From Desulfocapsa sp. (GTDB taxonomy: Bacteria; Desulfobacterota; Desulfobulbia; Desulfobulbales; Desulfocapsaceae), in assembly GCA_021737265.1 (NCBI GenBank), contig JAIPEF010000002.1, positions 1 through 64,000 on the forward strand: DNA of 64,000 bases. The letters run 5' to 3'. Below, piece after piece: positions 1-10,257 of the stretch (the stretch's first letter is position 1; every line of letters starts with the position of its first letter). The position numbers and the translations under genes were made by a program. The notes under the pieces were generated by a model. It worked only from the letters and a program-made list of their open reading frames with translations, was not told the origin of the DNA and did no database searches.

Positions 1-139
1 CTCAAACCTAGGATGGCTAAGTAAAAAGCTCCATATGCGAGGCGCGTATTTTTTATTTAATTTCGGCGTACTAAGGTACGTCGAAATTAAATAAAAAATG
101 CAGCAACGAAGCAGATGGAGAGTTTTTACGACGCCATCA
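1..139. repeat. Dispersed palindromic element, family A, copy 1 (left end cut by window)
   Basis: Core ATTTTTTATTTAATTTCGGCGTAC-TAAG-GTACGTCGAAATTAAATAAAAAAT hairpin; outer arm GATGGCTAAGTAAAAAGCTCCAT pairs imperfectly with ATGGAGAGTTTTTACGACGCCATC; near-identical copy at 18535. Confidence 0.9.
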
Positions 140-144
140 GAACT

Positions 145-347
145 TGATTACCACTGAAACTCAGCCAACTGTCACATTCATGACCATTGAAAACTGATCA
201 ATCATAAGGAAAGATGCTGGATTCCCGCTTAAAGACTGCGGGAATGACGGAGTGGGTTCCCCCCTATACCCGGAAGGCTTGTCATGCCCGAGTGTGGTTA
301 TCGGGCATCCAGACTAGTTCTCTGGGGCTGAGTTTCAATGGTAATCA
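145..347. mobile_element. MITE-like non-coding element with about 22-bp terminal inverted repeats
   Basis: TGATTACCACTGAAACTCAGCC (145-) versus GGCTGAGTTTCAATGGTAATCA (326-347), inverted; internal GATTCCCG...CGGGAATGAC palindrome. Confidence 0.55.
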
Positions 348-378
348 GATATCAGAATGCCCCATGGCTTTGTGAACT

Positions 379-411
379 CAAAACGGCACATTAAGGTTTA
401 CGCTGTACTGG
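379..411 (+). repeat. 33-bp direct repeat CAAAACGGCACATTAAGGTTTACGCTGTACTGG (copy 1)
   Basis: Exact match to 17220-17252. Confidence 0.9.
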
Positions 412-589
412 TCCTGCCTTCACGTCAGTGACAAGAGTCTTATTAACATTGACTCTATACGGCATCGAACCGAAGAAAAGACCTCGTTTCACCATTTTAC
501 TTTATGCCTTTTGTAACTCTTCACACAAAAATGCCCTTTCATAACAGGTTACGAAAGGGCATTAAACCATGAGCAGTATTTATCTACAC

Positions 590-2497
590 TTATTCATCGA
601 TATCAACTTTCAGTATCTTGTCTCCGGGCTTCAGGGCGTCACCAACCTTGGCAACAATAGAAGTGACGATCCCGTCGATTTTAATGATAATCGGTGTCTG
701 CATTTTCATTGCCTCCATCACCGCGACCTTGTCACCAGCAGATACCTCCTGTCCCTCCTTCACGCTGATTTCACAGATGTTGCCGTTAAAGGAGGCACGC
801 ATGTCACCTGCTTTCGCAAGATCGAGGATCTCCTCTTTGGACATGGTCGCAGCCTGTGCGACTGCACCCTCAGGAAGCTCGGGTTCAAAGTTGTATACAC
901 GCTGATGGTGGTCGACATTGAGGTAGACACTGGTTTCTCCGCCTTCGTTGACGATAGATGGGCCGACTTCAACCATATGCTCTTTGCCTGTGTGATCCAA
1001 GAAGGTAAGTGTCTCCCCAGGTTCAAAACCGCCCTCGCGAAGGAAAATGGAAGGAGGAAGGACGTAGACCTTGCCGAACTTGGCTTCAAATTTGAAGAAC
1101 TCAACGGCATCGTTTGGATGCTGCAGGTAGAGAACCAGCTGCTTGTCCGTGGGGTCTTCGCCAATTCTATCGGCAAGAATCTCTTTTTCATTATCGATAT
1201 CCATATCCTCGATATCTTCCACACCGCCTTCTTCTTCAAGGATCTTTTTCCAGTCAGATCCAAGGACCTTTTCAAAAATCCATTCATCCGGTTCGTAGAA
1301 AGGAAAGGGACCATATTTTCCAAGGAGAAGATTGCGCAGATCACCTGAGGCATTGCCGTAACGCTCTCCACCCTGAACATTTGATACCGCAGTGGTCCAC
1401 AGAATCTGGGATCCAGGGGTAACAGACCAATAGTTTCCCAGTTCTTTTTGAACCTTTGGGAGTTCCTTATGGAGAATGTCCGGCATCTTGTCAAGAAAAC
1501 CGCCTTTCACTGCCTGCTCGAGGCTTGATCCCATGGCTCCGCCAGGGAGTTTGTGAATCTGGACAGTGGGCTGGAAGCCCTTTATCTGGGACTCAAACTG
1601 CGCGTAGTATTGTCGTTCATCCCTGATCACTTCCGAGGTCTCGATGATGGCGTCTTCATCAATTCCGATTGCATTGTGGCCGAGGTCCTTTAACGTGTGG
1701 ATGACAGAGAGTATCGGCGGCGGACCATAAAAACCGGTAAAAGAGGCATCAGCTGCATCAACGATATTTGCACCATTCTCGACTGCAGCAACTATTCGGC
1801 CAATGTCATTGCTGTCGGTATTGTGTCCATGATAGTGAATGGGAAGGTCCGGATACTTCTGTCGAATTGTATTAACAAGTTCACCAATACGCCTGGGGGT
1901 ACCAAGGCCGCCATGATTCTTGATACAAAGGATGATTTCTTCCCCTGTGACATCAAGTATTTCCTGTACTTTGGTCAAGTAGTAGGCGTCTGTATGCTCG
2001 GGACCGGTGGAAAAACAGATACAGGGCTCGTTGATTTTACCGGCTTTGGCTACTTCCTCAAACACGGCCTGCATGTTTGGTATATAATTCATGAAGTCAA
2101 AAGTACGCCAAACATCGACATATTTGGCAAACTCTTTGACCGTGAAACGAATGACGTTTTGAGGGTAGGGACGATACCCAAAGAGATTAACCCCACGGCA
2201 CAGGGTTTGAAACATGGTGTTTGGCATTTTTTCCCGGAGGAGTTCCAGTTTCAAAAACGGATCGACCTGTTTTCTTAGAATATCCACGTGAACGGATGCT
2301 CCACCGGTGATTTCCAGCGAAAAGTATCCGGCACGCTCTCTGGCATCAGCTGCCATAAGATCGGTATGAAGCAGGATTCTGTTTTTAAAATCGGACTGGG
2401 AGAGATCCCTGGCGGTATTGGTTATGTAATACCCGTCTGCCTGCTGTAGTTGGCTCACCACCTGTGCTGGAGATGATCCTTGTATAATTCGTTCCAT
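590..2497 (-). CDS. pycB: Pyruvate carboxylase subunit B / oxaloacetate decarboxylase alpha-type carboxyltransferase with C-terminal biotinyl domain
   Basis: ORF 590..2545; MERII start at 2497 preceded by GAGGAAAG; biotin motif VMEAMKMQTPI. Confidence 0.9.
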   Translation of the reverse strand: MERIIQGSSPAQVVSQLQQADGYYITNTARDLSQSDFKNRILLHTDLMAADARERAGYFSLEITGGASVHVDILRKQVDPFLKLELLREKMPNTMFQTLCRGVNLFGYRPYPQNVIRFTVKEFAKYVDVWRTFDFMNYIPNMQAVFEEVAKAGKINEPCICFSTGPEHTDAYYLTKVQEILDVTGEEIILCIKNHGGLGTPRRIGELVNTIRQKYPDLPIHYHGHNTDSNDIGRIVAAVENGANIVDAADASFTGFYGPPPILSVIHTLKDLGHNAIGIDEDAIIETSEVIRDERQYYAQFESQIKGFQPTVQIHKLPGGAMGSSLEQAVKGGFLDKMPDILHKELPKVQKELGNYWSVTPGSQILWTTAVSNVQGGERYGNASGDLRNLLLGKYGPFPFYEPDEWIFEKVLGSDWKKILEEEGGVEDIEDMDIDNEKEILADRIGEDPTDKQLVLYLQHPNDAVEFFKFEAKFGKVYVLPPSIFLREGGFEPGETLTFLDHTGKEHMVEVGPSIVNEGGETSVYLNVDHHQRVYNFEPELPEGAVAQAATMSKEEILDLAKAGDMRASFNGNICEISVKEGQEVSAGDKVAVMEAMKMQTPIIIKIDGIVTSIVAKVGDALKPGDKILKVDIDE

Positions 2498-2594
2498 AGT
2501 CTTTCCTCGTTCTCTATCAGTGGCTGCTGAAACCGGAGGCTGCAAAAAAGCCTGATTTCAGACAGGGAAGTATAAGTTTAGCTATTTTACCACG

Positions 2595-4037
2595 CTATGC
2601 TGCGTACGGGTTAAGGCCGCGGTGGTGAATCTCTGCAATTAGATTGGAGAGCTTGCTTGCTTCATTGGCATTGTCTTCATAAACGAACAGATCAGGGTGC
2701 TTATCCAGGTATGAAGTGTCAAAATTCCCTGCTATGAAATCAGCATCTTTTGCAATGTTGAGGTAGAAGGGGATGGTTGTCTTGGGACCAGAAATAACAA
2801 AGTTCTGCAGACAGCGACGCAGTCGGTCAACCGTTTCGTTCCAGGAGAATCCATGGACAGTCATTTTTACCAGGAGGGAGTCATAGACCTCGGGAATGGT
2901 AAATCCCTGATAGACAAAACCGTCAAGACGAACACCGTAACCACCTGGTGAACGATAGACAGAAACAGTTTTGCCACCTTCCGGCATAAAATCAGCCTTG
3001 GGATCTTCTGCATTGATACGCATCTCAATGGCATGACCCCGCATTTTTATATCGTCCTGGGCAAAGGAAAGCTTTTTACCCATGGCCAGTTTGATCTGGG
3101 TGCGGACAATATCAATTCCGGTGATCATTTCGGTCACAGTGTGTTCCACCTGGACTCGGGTATTAATCTCCATGAAATAATAGTTAAAATCCTTATCAAT
3201 CAAAAACTCAACGGTTCCGGCATTGCAATAGTTCGCTGCTTTTGCTGCTTTTACCGCGGTTTCGCATATTGTATCAAGGAGGGTTTGATCCCCTATCATG
3301 GAAGGGGCAATCTCAATGAGCTTTTGATTCCTCCGTTGAATGGAACAGTCACGGGTTCCAAGGTGCACAGTTGTTCCTTCCTTGTCAGCCATGATTTGCA
3401 CTTCAACATGTTTGGGTTCAATGACAACTTTTTCCAGATAAACGGATTCATCATTAAACGCTGCTTTTGCCTCTGATCGGGCAATGGGAATCTCTTTTCT
3501 CATCTGTTCGTCAGATTCGATAAGTCTGATTCCTCGTCCGCCACCGCCAGAGGTGGCTTTCAACATGATTGGGTATTTATATTTGGCGGCAAAGGCAATG
3601 GCTGTTTCCACACCCTCATCTCCGGGAGCGAGGTTATCACTCCCTGGAACCATAGGGATGCCGGCTTCGGCCATGATTTTCCGGGCAATAACCTTATTTC
3701 CGAGATTGGAAACAACTTCTGAAGGCGGTCCTATAAAGATAATTCCCTCATCTTCACAGGCCTTGGCAAAATTGGCATTTTCTGCAAGGAAGCCGTAACC
3801 GGGATGGATGGCTACTGCCCCGGTTTTTTTTGCAGCCTTGATGATTTTATCTATATCGAGGTAATCACAACGGGGCCCTTTACCAAGCCAAACCGCCTCG
3901 TCTGCAAGACGAATATGGCGAGAATCTTTGTCTGGTGATTCATAGACCGCTACAGCCTCATAATTCAGTTCTTGTATGGCTCGAATGATGCGGATGGCAA
4001 TTTCGCCACGATTGGCGACTAGTATTTTCGTTTTCAA
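2595..4037 (-). CDS. pycA: Biotin carboxylase (pyruvate/acetyl-CoA carboxylase subunit A)
   Basis: KILVANRGEIAIRIIRA, GGGGRGI, EINTRVQVEHTVTE motifs; upstream of pycB on the same strand. Confidence 0.9.
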   Translation of the reverse strand: MKTKILVANRGEIAIRIIRAIQELNYEAVAVYESPDKDSRHIRLADEAVWLGKGPRCDYLDIDKIIKAAKKTGAVAIHPGYGFLAENANFAKACEDEGIIFIGPPSEVVSNLGNKVIARKIMAEAGIPMVPGSDNLAPGDEGVETAIAFAAKYKYPIMLKATSGGGGRGIRLIESDEQMRKEIPIARSEAKAAFNDESVYLEKVVIEPKHVEVQIMADKEGTTVHLGTRDCSIQRRNQKLIEIAPSMIGDQTLLDTICETAVKAAKAANYCNAGTVEFLIDKDFNYYFMEINTRVQVEHTVTEMITGIDIVRTQIKLAMGKKLSFAQDDIKMRGHAIEMRINAEDPKADFMPEGGKTVSVYRSPGGYGVRLDGFVYQGFTIPEVYDSLLVKMTVHGFSWNETVDRLRRCLQNFVISGPKTTIPFYLNIAKDADFIAGNFDTSYLDKHPDLFVYEDNANEASKLSNLIAEIHHRGLNPYAA

Positions 4038-4420
4038 AGCAAACTCCTTTTACAGAATTCAAAGAATTTCTAATGGGTCACATACAGTTTGCATCAGAAT
4101 AGCTAATTAGGAAACATCCCTGTTGGGGGAGGGAACATCGGACAGGCATAATTCATTGTGCCGCGATAGGATTCCGAAGATAGTATTGTTTAGCATATTT
4201 CTACATCAAAGGCAAGTAATACTGGTCAATTGGACTCAAATATTGATGAAAAAGGGAGGTATCTACTTGAAGCATTTAAGCTATTCTAAAAAAGAAAGAG
4301 CAAATCACCTTGACACTAGGATTCCTCTCATTATAACAGGAAGAGAGAGCTTAACTGAGGACTTACCTGTGGCAACCACGCAATTTTCCATTAAACATAA
4401 AAAAACAACTGGTTATTTAT

Positions 4421-4747
4421 ATGGTACATGATACCAAGTCCAGACCCGCGGCAAAGCCTGAAGTCGGAGAGAACAAGACCGCTTCCGCACCATCAACCGC
4501 CCAGCAGAAAAAACGTAAACTGCACAGAGTTACCTTTTATTATAAGTGGTGTAAATCCTGTGGGCTTTGTTCAGCCTTTTGCGTCAAACAGATAATCCAG
4601 ACAGATAAAAATGGTCTGCCTTTTATAGCAAACGACGATATGGACAGGTGCACGGGATGCCGGTTTTGTGAAATCCATTGTCCGGATTTTGCAATAACTA
4701 TCCAGAACAAATATCCTGAAAGGAGACACAGTGATGATAGGCAGTGA
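4421..4747 (+). CDS. korD: 2-oxoglutarate:ferredoxin oxidoreductase delta subunit (4Fe-4S ferredoxin)
   Basis: CKSCGLCSAFC and CTGCRFCEIHCP clusters; first gene of a korDABC cluster. Confidence 0.88.
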   Translation: MVHDTKSRPAAKPEVGENKTASAPSTAQQKKRKLHRVTFYYKWCKSCGLCSAFCVKQIIQTDKNGLPFIANDDMDRCTGCRFCEIHCPDFAITIQNKYPERRHSDDRQ

Positions 4748-5876
4748 CCAGCACGAACGTGTTCTCCTCCAGGGCAATGAAGCTATTGTTGCCGGGGCCC
4801 TTGCTGCCGGATGTCGCTTCTTTGCCGGTTATCCTATTACTCCTGCATCGGAGATCAGTGAACTGCTCTCCGTCAAACTCCCTGAGTTGGGTGGTACCTT
4901 TATTCAGATGGAGGATGAAATCGCCTCAATGGGTGCCGTGCTTGGAGCCTCACTTGCCGGGGTCAAATCCATGACTGCAACCAGTGGTCCCGGTTTTTCA
5001 CTGATGCAGGAAAATCTTGGCTACGGGTGTATGGCAGAGGTGCCCTGTGTCATTGTTAATGTTATGCGGGGCGGTCCAAGCACCGGCTTGCCAACCTGTC
5101 CTGCTCAGGGTGATGTGCAGATGGCAAGGTGGGGAACCCATGGGGATCATCCTATTATTGTTATGGCTGTTTCTTCTGTGGCCGACAGTTTCTCTGTAAC
5201 TATCAAGGCCTTTAATTTATCAGAAAAATACCGAACTCCGGTTATTATCCTTTCAGATGAAGTGGTTGCCCATACCCGAGAGTCTGTGACTCTTCCCACC
5301 TCGGACCAAATCAAAGTCTTTGATCGAGTAAGGCCTGACGTTCCTCCTGAATGGTACAAGCCCTATGCTGACAATAACCGTGGAGTCCCGGATATGGCAG
5401 CATTTGGTGATGGCTATCGTCATCACGTTACAGGGCTTGTGCATGATGAAAAAGGGTATCCCACTCAGAATGGACTTGAGGTTGAACAGTTTTTACAGAG
5501 AATCCACGGCAAGATCAGCAAGGGATTCCAGGAAATTCAGGTTACTAAAAACCATCAACTGGAAGATGCTGAGGTCTTTGTTATTGCCTACGGTTCCGTA
5601 GCCCGCTCAGCATTAAGGGCAGTTCGTGACGCAAGGGCTCTTGGGATAAAGGCAGGACTTCTGCAGTTGGTTACACTCTTTCCGTTTCCGCGCAAAGTTG
5701 TTGACAGCTATTTGCGCCAGTGTCGGGCTGTCATTGTCCCTGAAATGAACATGGGCCAGATGAATCGGGAGATTGGCCGGGTTAACCAGGCTGGTTGTCA
5801 GATTGTAAAACATAACCGAATTGATGGGCACCTGATTACCCCTGATGAGATTTTAAAACATTTGGCTGCAGTTTGA
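4731..5876 (+). CDS. korA: 2-oxoacid:ferredoxin oxidoreductase alpha subunit
   Basis: GNEAIVAGALAAGCRFFAGYPITPASEI; overlaps korD by 17 nt. Confidence 0.92.
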   Translation: MMIGSDQHERVLLQGNEAIVAGALAAGCRFFAGYPITPASEISELLSVKLPELGGTFIQMEDEIASMGAVLGASLAGVKSMTATSGPGFSLMQENLGYGCMAEVPCVIVNVMRGGPSTGLPTCPAQGDVQMARWGTHGDHPIIVMAVSSVADSFSVTIKAFNLSEKYRTPVIILSDEVVAHTRESVTLPTSDQIKVFDRVRPDVPPEWYKPYADNNRGVPDMAAFGDGYRHHVTGLVHDEKGYPTQNGLEVEQFLQRIHGKISKGFQEIQVTKNHQLEDAEVFVIAYGSVARSALRAVRDARALGIKAGLLQLVTLFPFPRKVVDSYLRQCRAVIVPEMNMGQMNREIGRVNQAGCQIVKHNRIDGHLITPDEILKHLAAV

Positions 5877-5912
5877 TCAGGTTTAATCATTACGGCAAAA
5901 AAGGAGAATACC

Positions 5913-6797
5913 ATGCTTGAGCGTGCTGAAATTGTCCGTAAGGAGTATCTGCGGCACGATAAAAAATTTCCCCATGTCTGGTGTCCAGGGTGTGGAAATG
6001 GGATTGTCATGGGTGCACTGTTGCGTGCTATCCATAGAAGCGGTCTTGAAAAGGATGACGTGGTCCTTGCCTCCGGGATTGGTTGTTCCGGCAGGATGCC
6101 AACCTATGTCGATTTTAATACCATTCACACTACCCACGGTCGAGCGCTTACCTTTTCTACTGGAATAAAACTGGCAAAGCCGGAACTCACTGTTCTCACG
6201 GTAATGGGTGATGGTGATGCAACGGCCATCGGAGGAAACCACTTTATCCATGCGGCCAGGCGTAATCTCGACATGACTGCAATTATTATCAACAACTCCA
6301 CCTATGGAATGACGGGAGGGCAATATTCGCCCACCACTCCATTTGGTTCCAAGTCAACCACTTCAGTTTACGGTCATGTGGAGCACGCTTTTTCCATCGC
6401 TGAGCTCGCTGTAACTGCTGGTGCATCTTTTGTTGCAAGAAGTACTGTCTACCATGCAACGCATCTTGAGGATATGATACGACTGGCCATTGCTAAAAAA
6501 GGTTTTTCCGTAATGGAAGTTATTTCCAACTGTCATGTACAGCATGGTCGCAGAAACAAACTTGGCGGGGCCGTGGAGATGATTAAGGGCTTCAAGGAGA
6601 GAGCGGTCAGAGTTGAGAAAGCGGAAAAAATGAGTGCTGAGGAACTTGTGGACAAGATTACCATAGGCGTTCTCGCCGATGTCGAAAAACCGATTTCCAC
6701 TGAGCAATATCAGCGTGTAATAAACGAGGCCAAGAAAAAGGCAGAAAAAATCGCAAAAGAAAAAGAGAAAAACGGGATCAAACGATATGAAGAGTGA
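5913..6797 (+). CDS. korB: 2-oxoacid:ferredoxin oxidoreductase beta subunit
   Basis: HVWCPGCGNGIV, GDGDATAIGGNHFIHAARRN (TPP-binding) motifs. Confidence 0.93.
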   Translation: MLERAEIVRKEYLRHDKKFPHVWCPGCGNGIVMGALLRAIHRSGLEKDDVVLASGIGCSGRMPTYVDFNTIHTTHGRALTFSTGIKLAKPELTVLTVMGDGDATAIGGNHFIHAARRNLDMTAIIINNSTYGMTGGQYSPTTPFGSKSTTSVYGHVEHAFSIAELAVTAGASFVARSTVYHATHLEDMIRLAIAKKGFSVMEVISNCHVQHGRRNKLGGAVEMIKGFKERAVRVEKAEKMSAEELVDKITIGVLADVEKPISTEQYQRVINEAKKKAEKIAKEKEKNGIKRYEE

Positions 6798-7380
6798 TGA
6801 TCGTTATGAGATAAGATTCAGTGGCTCCGGCGGGCAGGGAATAATCACTGCGGCGATGATAATGGCAGTTGGTGCCGGTTCCTATGACAATAAATATGTC
6901 TGTCAGACCCAGAGTTACGGGCCGGAGGCACGAGGGGGCAAGAGCAAGGCTGAGGTTGTTATCTCTGAGAGTCCCATAGATTATCCAAAGGCTCTTCATG
7001 TGGATCTCCTTCTTGCTATGAACCAGACTGCCTGCGACGCCTATTTTTTTGACCTCAAGCCAGATGGTCTGCTGGTGGTTGACAGTGGACTGGTGCAGCA
7101 GCTTCCAACCAGCCGTTCCGTTTTAATTCCTTTTACCCGGATAGCAATTGAGCAAATCGGGAAAGAACTGGTGGCCAATATGGTTGCCCTTGGGGCCGTG
7201 GGATATCTCTGTGGGCAGGTTTCCCTTGAAGGTTTAAAACATGCGCTTCTGGCACGAGTTCCAAAGGGGACTGAGCAGATGAATGCGGATGCTCTGAATG
7301 CCGGAATTGAGGAGGCAAAAAAGATTGATTTGGATTCGTTACCAAGGTCTGTTTTGTCTGAATGGGATGACGAATTATAG
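6787..7380 (+). CDS. korC: 2-oxoacid:ferredoxin oxidoreductase gamma subunit
   Basis: IRFSGSGGQGIITAA, QSYGPEARGGKSKAEVVIS. Confidence 0.92.
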   Translation: MKSDDRYEIRFSGSGGQGIITAAMIMAVGAGSYDNKYVCQTQSYGPEARGGKSKAEVVISESPIDYPKALHVDLLLAMNQTACDAYFFDLKPDGLLVVDSGLVQQLPTSRSVLIPFTRIAIEQIGKELVANMVALGAVGYLCGQVSLEGLKHALLARVPKGTEQMNADALNAGIEEAKKIDLDSLPRSVLSEWDDEL

Positions 7381-7396
7381 GCGAGGATACAACACG

Positions 7397-7699
7397 ATGC
7401 AAGATATGTCCAATCTGTTACATGATAATTTGACGTATGTGGGATTAATGGGAGTGGTTGTTCTTCTTCTCCTGCTTGCTCTGATTAGTCAATCAGTCCG
7501 GGATCAATTCAGAAAAGGAGTGATTCCTATACTTATTCTTACAGGGCTGGGGCTGGGATATTATTTGATTACGGGAAAGTCTCCATCTCAAATTCCCGGG
7601 GATATTAACAGATTTTTCAGCGACCCGCATATCTCGGAAGAGGCCAGTCACAGGTATTATAAAGATCCTGAAGAACGATACGGTGAGCAGATAAAATAA
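7397..7699 (+). CDS. Small membrane protein, unknown function, in kor cluster
   Basis: ATG at 7397 within ORF 7298..7699; two hydrophobic segments. Confidence 0.6.
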   Translation: MQDMSNLLHDNLTYVGLMGVVVLLLLLALISQSVRDQFRKGVIPILILTGLGLGYYLITGKSPSQIPGDINRFFSDPHISEEASHRYYKDPEERYGEQIK

Positions 7700-7782
7700 G
7701 AAAAAGGTGTCTGTGTCTGTAGCGGCCGAGTGTTGGTGAAAAATATTTCCGCGAAAGAGGAGCTCTTTTTAAGCCATCTGCT

Positions 7783-8784
7783 TCAGCGTTGAAAGAGATC
7801 ACCAAGGCCACCGAGTACAGAACCTTCCCCTTTAGTGGAAAAACCACCGTTGTTCTGCGGGGCAGCTTGGTGAATTTTTCCTGCCAGACGGGAAAAGGGC
7901 AGGGACTGCAGCCATACATGTCCCGGGCCTTTAAGGGTCGCGAAGAAAAAACCTTCCCCACCGAAAATTGCGGATTTTATACCACCCACAAATTCGATGT
8001 CGTAGCTCACGGTTTGTGTCAGTGCCACAAGACAGCCTGTGTCTATCCGGACAGTTTCTCCGGCAGCTAGATCTTTCTCCACTATGGTTCCACCGGCATG
8101 GATGAAGCACAGTCCGTCTCCTTCCAGCTTTTGCATGATAAACCCCTCACCACCAAAGAGGGCCGTGCCTATTTTCTTTTGAAAGGCGATGCCTAAGGCA
8201 ACACCTTTTGCGGCACAGAGAAAGGCATCTTTCTGGCAGATCAATTTTCCATCGTAATCCTTTAGATCAAGGGGAATTATTTTTCCAGGGTAAGGGGATG
8301 AAAATGCCACTTTTCCTTTCCCCTGTCCGGTAAAAGTGAAAATCGTTGTAAAAAGACTTTCACCGGTTACCAGGCGTTTGCCGGCTCCGAGCATTTTATC
8401 CATAAAACCGCCCTGTTCAGAGGAGTTGCTGCCGTCACCGAAAACCGTTTCCATCTGGATGCCATCGGACATGTACATCATGGCACCTGCCTCAGCAACT
8501 GCACTCTCCCGGGGGTCAAGTTCTACCTCGACATACTGCATCTCATGACCAAAAATCTCATAATCAATTTCATGGGCCTGTATTCCTGCCCCTAGAGGTG
8601 GGGGGACAGGGTTATTGAGGGGTTGCAATTCGGGGACATCGGCAATGGTTGTCCAGTCGGAAAACCCATCTCTCCATACAAAGGTATCAGCACTGTATTC
8701 GCCACTCATGACTGCCTGTTGAAGTTGGTGCCGGCTGAGAGGGCCCTGTTGCTGACCATTAACGGCCACATACCAGGAAGACAT
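7783..8784 (-). CDS. GYF-like (DUF4339-type) plus AIM24/TIGR00266-like protein
   Basis: N-terminal [20 protein letters not shown]...W; C-terminal glycine-rich AIM24-like repeats ([23 protein letters not shown]). Confidence 0.8.
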   Translation of the reverse strand: MSSWYVAVNGQQQGPLSRHQLQQAVMSGEYSADTFVWRDGFSDWTTIADVPELQPLNNPVPPPLGAGIQAHEIDYEIFGHEMQYVEVELDPRESAVAEAGAMMYMSDGIQMETVFGDGSNSSEQGGFMDKMLGAGKRLVTGESLFTTIFTFTGQGKGKVAFSSPYPGKIIPLDLKDYDGKLICQKDAFLCAAKGVALGIAFQKKIGTALFGGEGFIMQKLEGDGLCFIHAGGTIVEKDLAAGETVRIDTGCLVALTQTVSYDIEFVGGIKSAIFGGEGFFFATLKGPGHVWLQSLPFSRLAGKIHQAAPQNNGGFSTKGEGSVLGGLGDLFQR

Positions 8785-8845
8785 ATTTTGTTTACCTCTG
8801 GTTTTGATGTTTTTGGATCAAAAGAGCTGGTTTGAAAGTCGGTTT

Positions 8846-9910
8846 CTATTGATACCGTTCTTTGAGATCATAAAGGGTATCAAGGTACAGGTCTGAACTT
8901 TTTAGGGCAGAACCACCCGTTTCCATTTCGGAGATCAGCATATCAACGGCAGGTTTCAAAGCAATGCCATGACGATTTTTCTGCTGTTTATTGGCCTGAT
9001 CAATAATAAGAATAGCATAGTAGGTTACCACCATGCGTGATTGGGAATCCCTTCTGAAAAGATACTGCCTGCCACCCATCGTGTTGAGAAAGAAACATGC
9101 ATACTCATAGATAGCGTCATGGATAATTTCTTTGGCATACGTTGTCTGGCTGCATTCAGGCATTGCGACGACAAAGTGGTAGTCGGCAAGGATTTCCTCA
9201 AGTCGATCCTTTTCATTGTCCAGTATCCCTTTGAGCATGAGGATATTGTCTTTCCCGGAAACCCTGAAAAAATGGGCAGTGTTTTTCAGAATGGTATAGA
9301 GATCGTCTGATTCGCGGGTAACCTGTGGGGGATTGGAAAGGAGTTTTTGCACAAGGGCGGTAAAATGGATACGACTTGGTGTGGCCAGGTGGTAACCATC
9401 CATATATGGCTGACTGTCCAGGTGCCTGTAAAAGTCAGTTATCCCCTGTGTTGCATTCTCGCAGAGTGTGGCTGCCTGATCGGGCACAGCAGGAGGCTTA
9501 ACTGGAATATTCGTTTCGTTATCATGAAGGGGAGTAGGGTGGAGTTGTGGATTGGTCTGTTCTATTGTTGAAGCGTTTTGCAAATCATCTGTTTGTGATG
9601 CGTTCTCTTCAGTCCTCCCACTTTCTTTATCTACGGTCGAAAAAACAATTATCTCCTTCTCCTGCCGGCCATTTTTTCCGTTGACTCGATTGCTGTCGGC
9701 TGCTTCCCCTTCAGGGACTGTTTGTTTGGTTGGGTTTGAAGCATCAGGTCTCAACAGGCGAGCTATCGGTGATTCCGGGGTGGTATTTAAATAAAAAAGT
9801 GTCCCGCCGACGAAAATGATCAGAAGAAAAATGACAATTGCAGGGAAAATATTTGATTTCTTGCGGCCGGAAGGAGTTTTTTGGGATTTTTTTTCATCAG
9901 CAGGATTCAT
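8846..9910 (-). CDS. Hypothetical protein, one N-terminal transmembrane helix, low-complexity linker
   Basis: Good-length ORF; FPAIVIFLLIIFVGGTLFYL segment. Confidence 0.65.
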   Translation of the reverse strand: MNPADEKKSQKTPSGRKKSNIFPAIVIFLLIIFVGGTLFYLNTTPESPIARLLRPDASNPTKQTVPEGEAADSNRVNGKNGRQEKEIIVFSTVDKESGRTEENASQTDDLQNASTIEQTNPQLHPTPLHDNETNIPVKPPAVPDQAATLCENATQGITDFYRHLDSQPYMDGYHLATPSRIHFTALVQKLLSNPPQVTRESDDLYTILKNTAHFFRVSGKDNILMLKGILDNEKDRLEEILADYHFVVAMPECSQTTYAKEIIHDAIYEYACFFLNTMGGRQYLFRRDSQSRMVVTYYAILIIDQANKQQKNRHGIALKPAVDMLISEMETGGSALKSSDLYLDTLYDLKERYQ

Positions 9911-10146
9911 GTATACCCCTTAAGAGAGGAGATGGGTTTTTTAAAAAATAAACAGATTAGTAATATACAGTAGCCTCATTGTAAAGTCACGGTGAAATCT
10001 TCCTTTTACAGGCCGGATTTTGAAGATGCTTAGTGATTATATTCTTCGTTTTTCTGCAAGCTAAATCAGGAGAAAGAGAAGTGGCCAGATTTTCACTGGA
10101 GTTCATTAGAAGTTGGTTAGAGTTAGCAAAAAGTCCGTTTTTCTGC

Positions 10147-10175
10147 TTGACTCACTCAGGCTAAGGCACTATTGT
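10147..10175 (+). promoter_or_regulatory. Candidate sigma70-type promoter for ppaC
   Basis: TTGACT-N17-TATTGT, about 80 nt upstream of the start codon. Confidence 0.4.
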
Positions 10176-10257
10176 TCCCAGCAATTTAAGAGGAAAATTA
10201 AGAAATCCCCGGAGTGGGGCATACTTTAACTAATAAAAATTTTACGGAGGAAAAAAA

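Noticed and set aside
569-2278. Plus-strand ORFs of 259, 95, 102 and 193 aa
   Set aside because: Antisense to pycB, whose biotinyl and carboxyltransferase motifs are clear
4123-4431. 102-aa ORF upstream of korD
   Set aside because: No recognisable motif, no convincing RBS; likely intergenic
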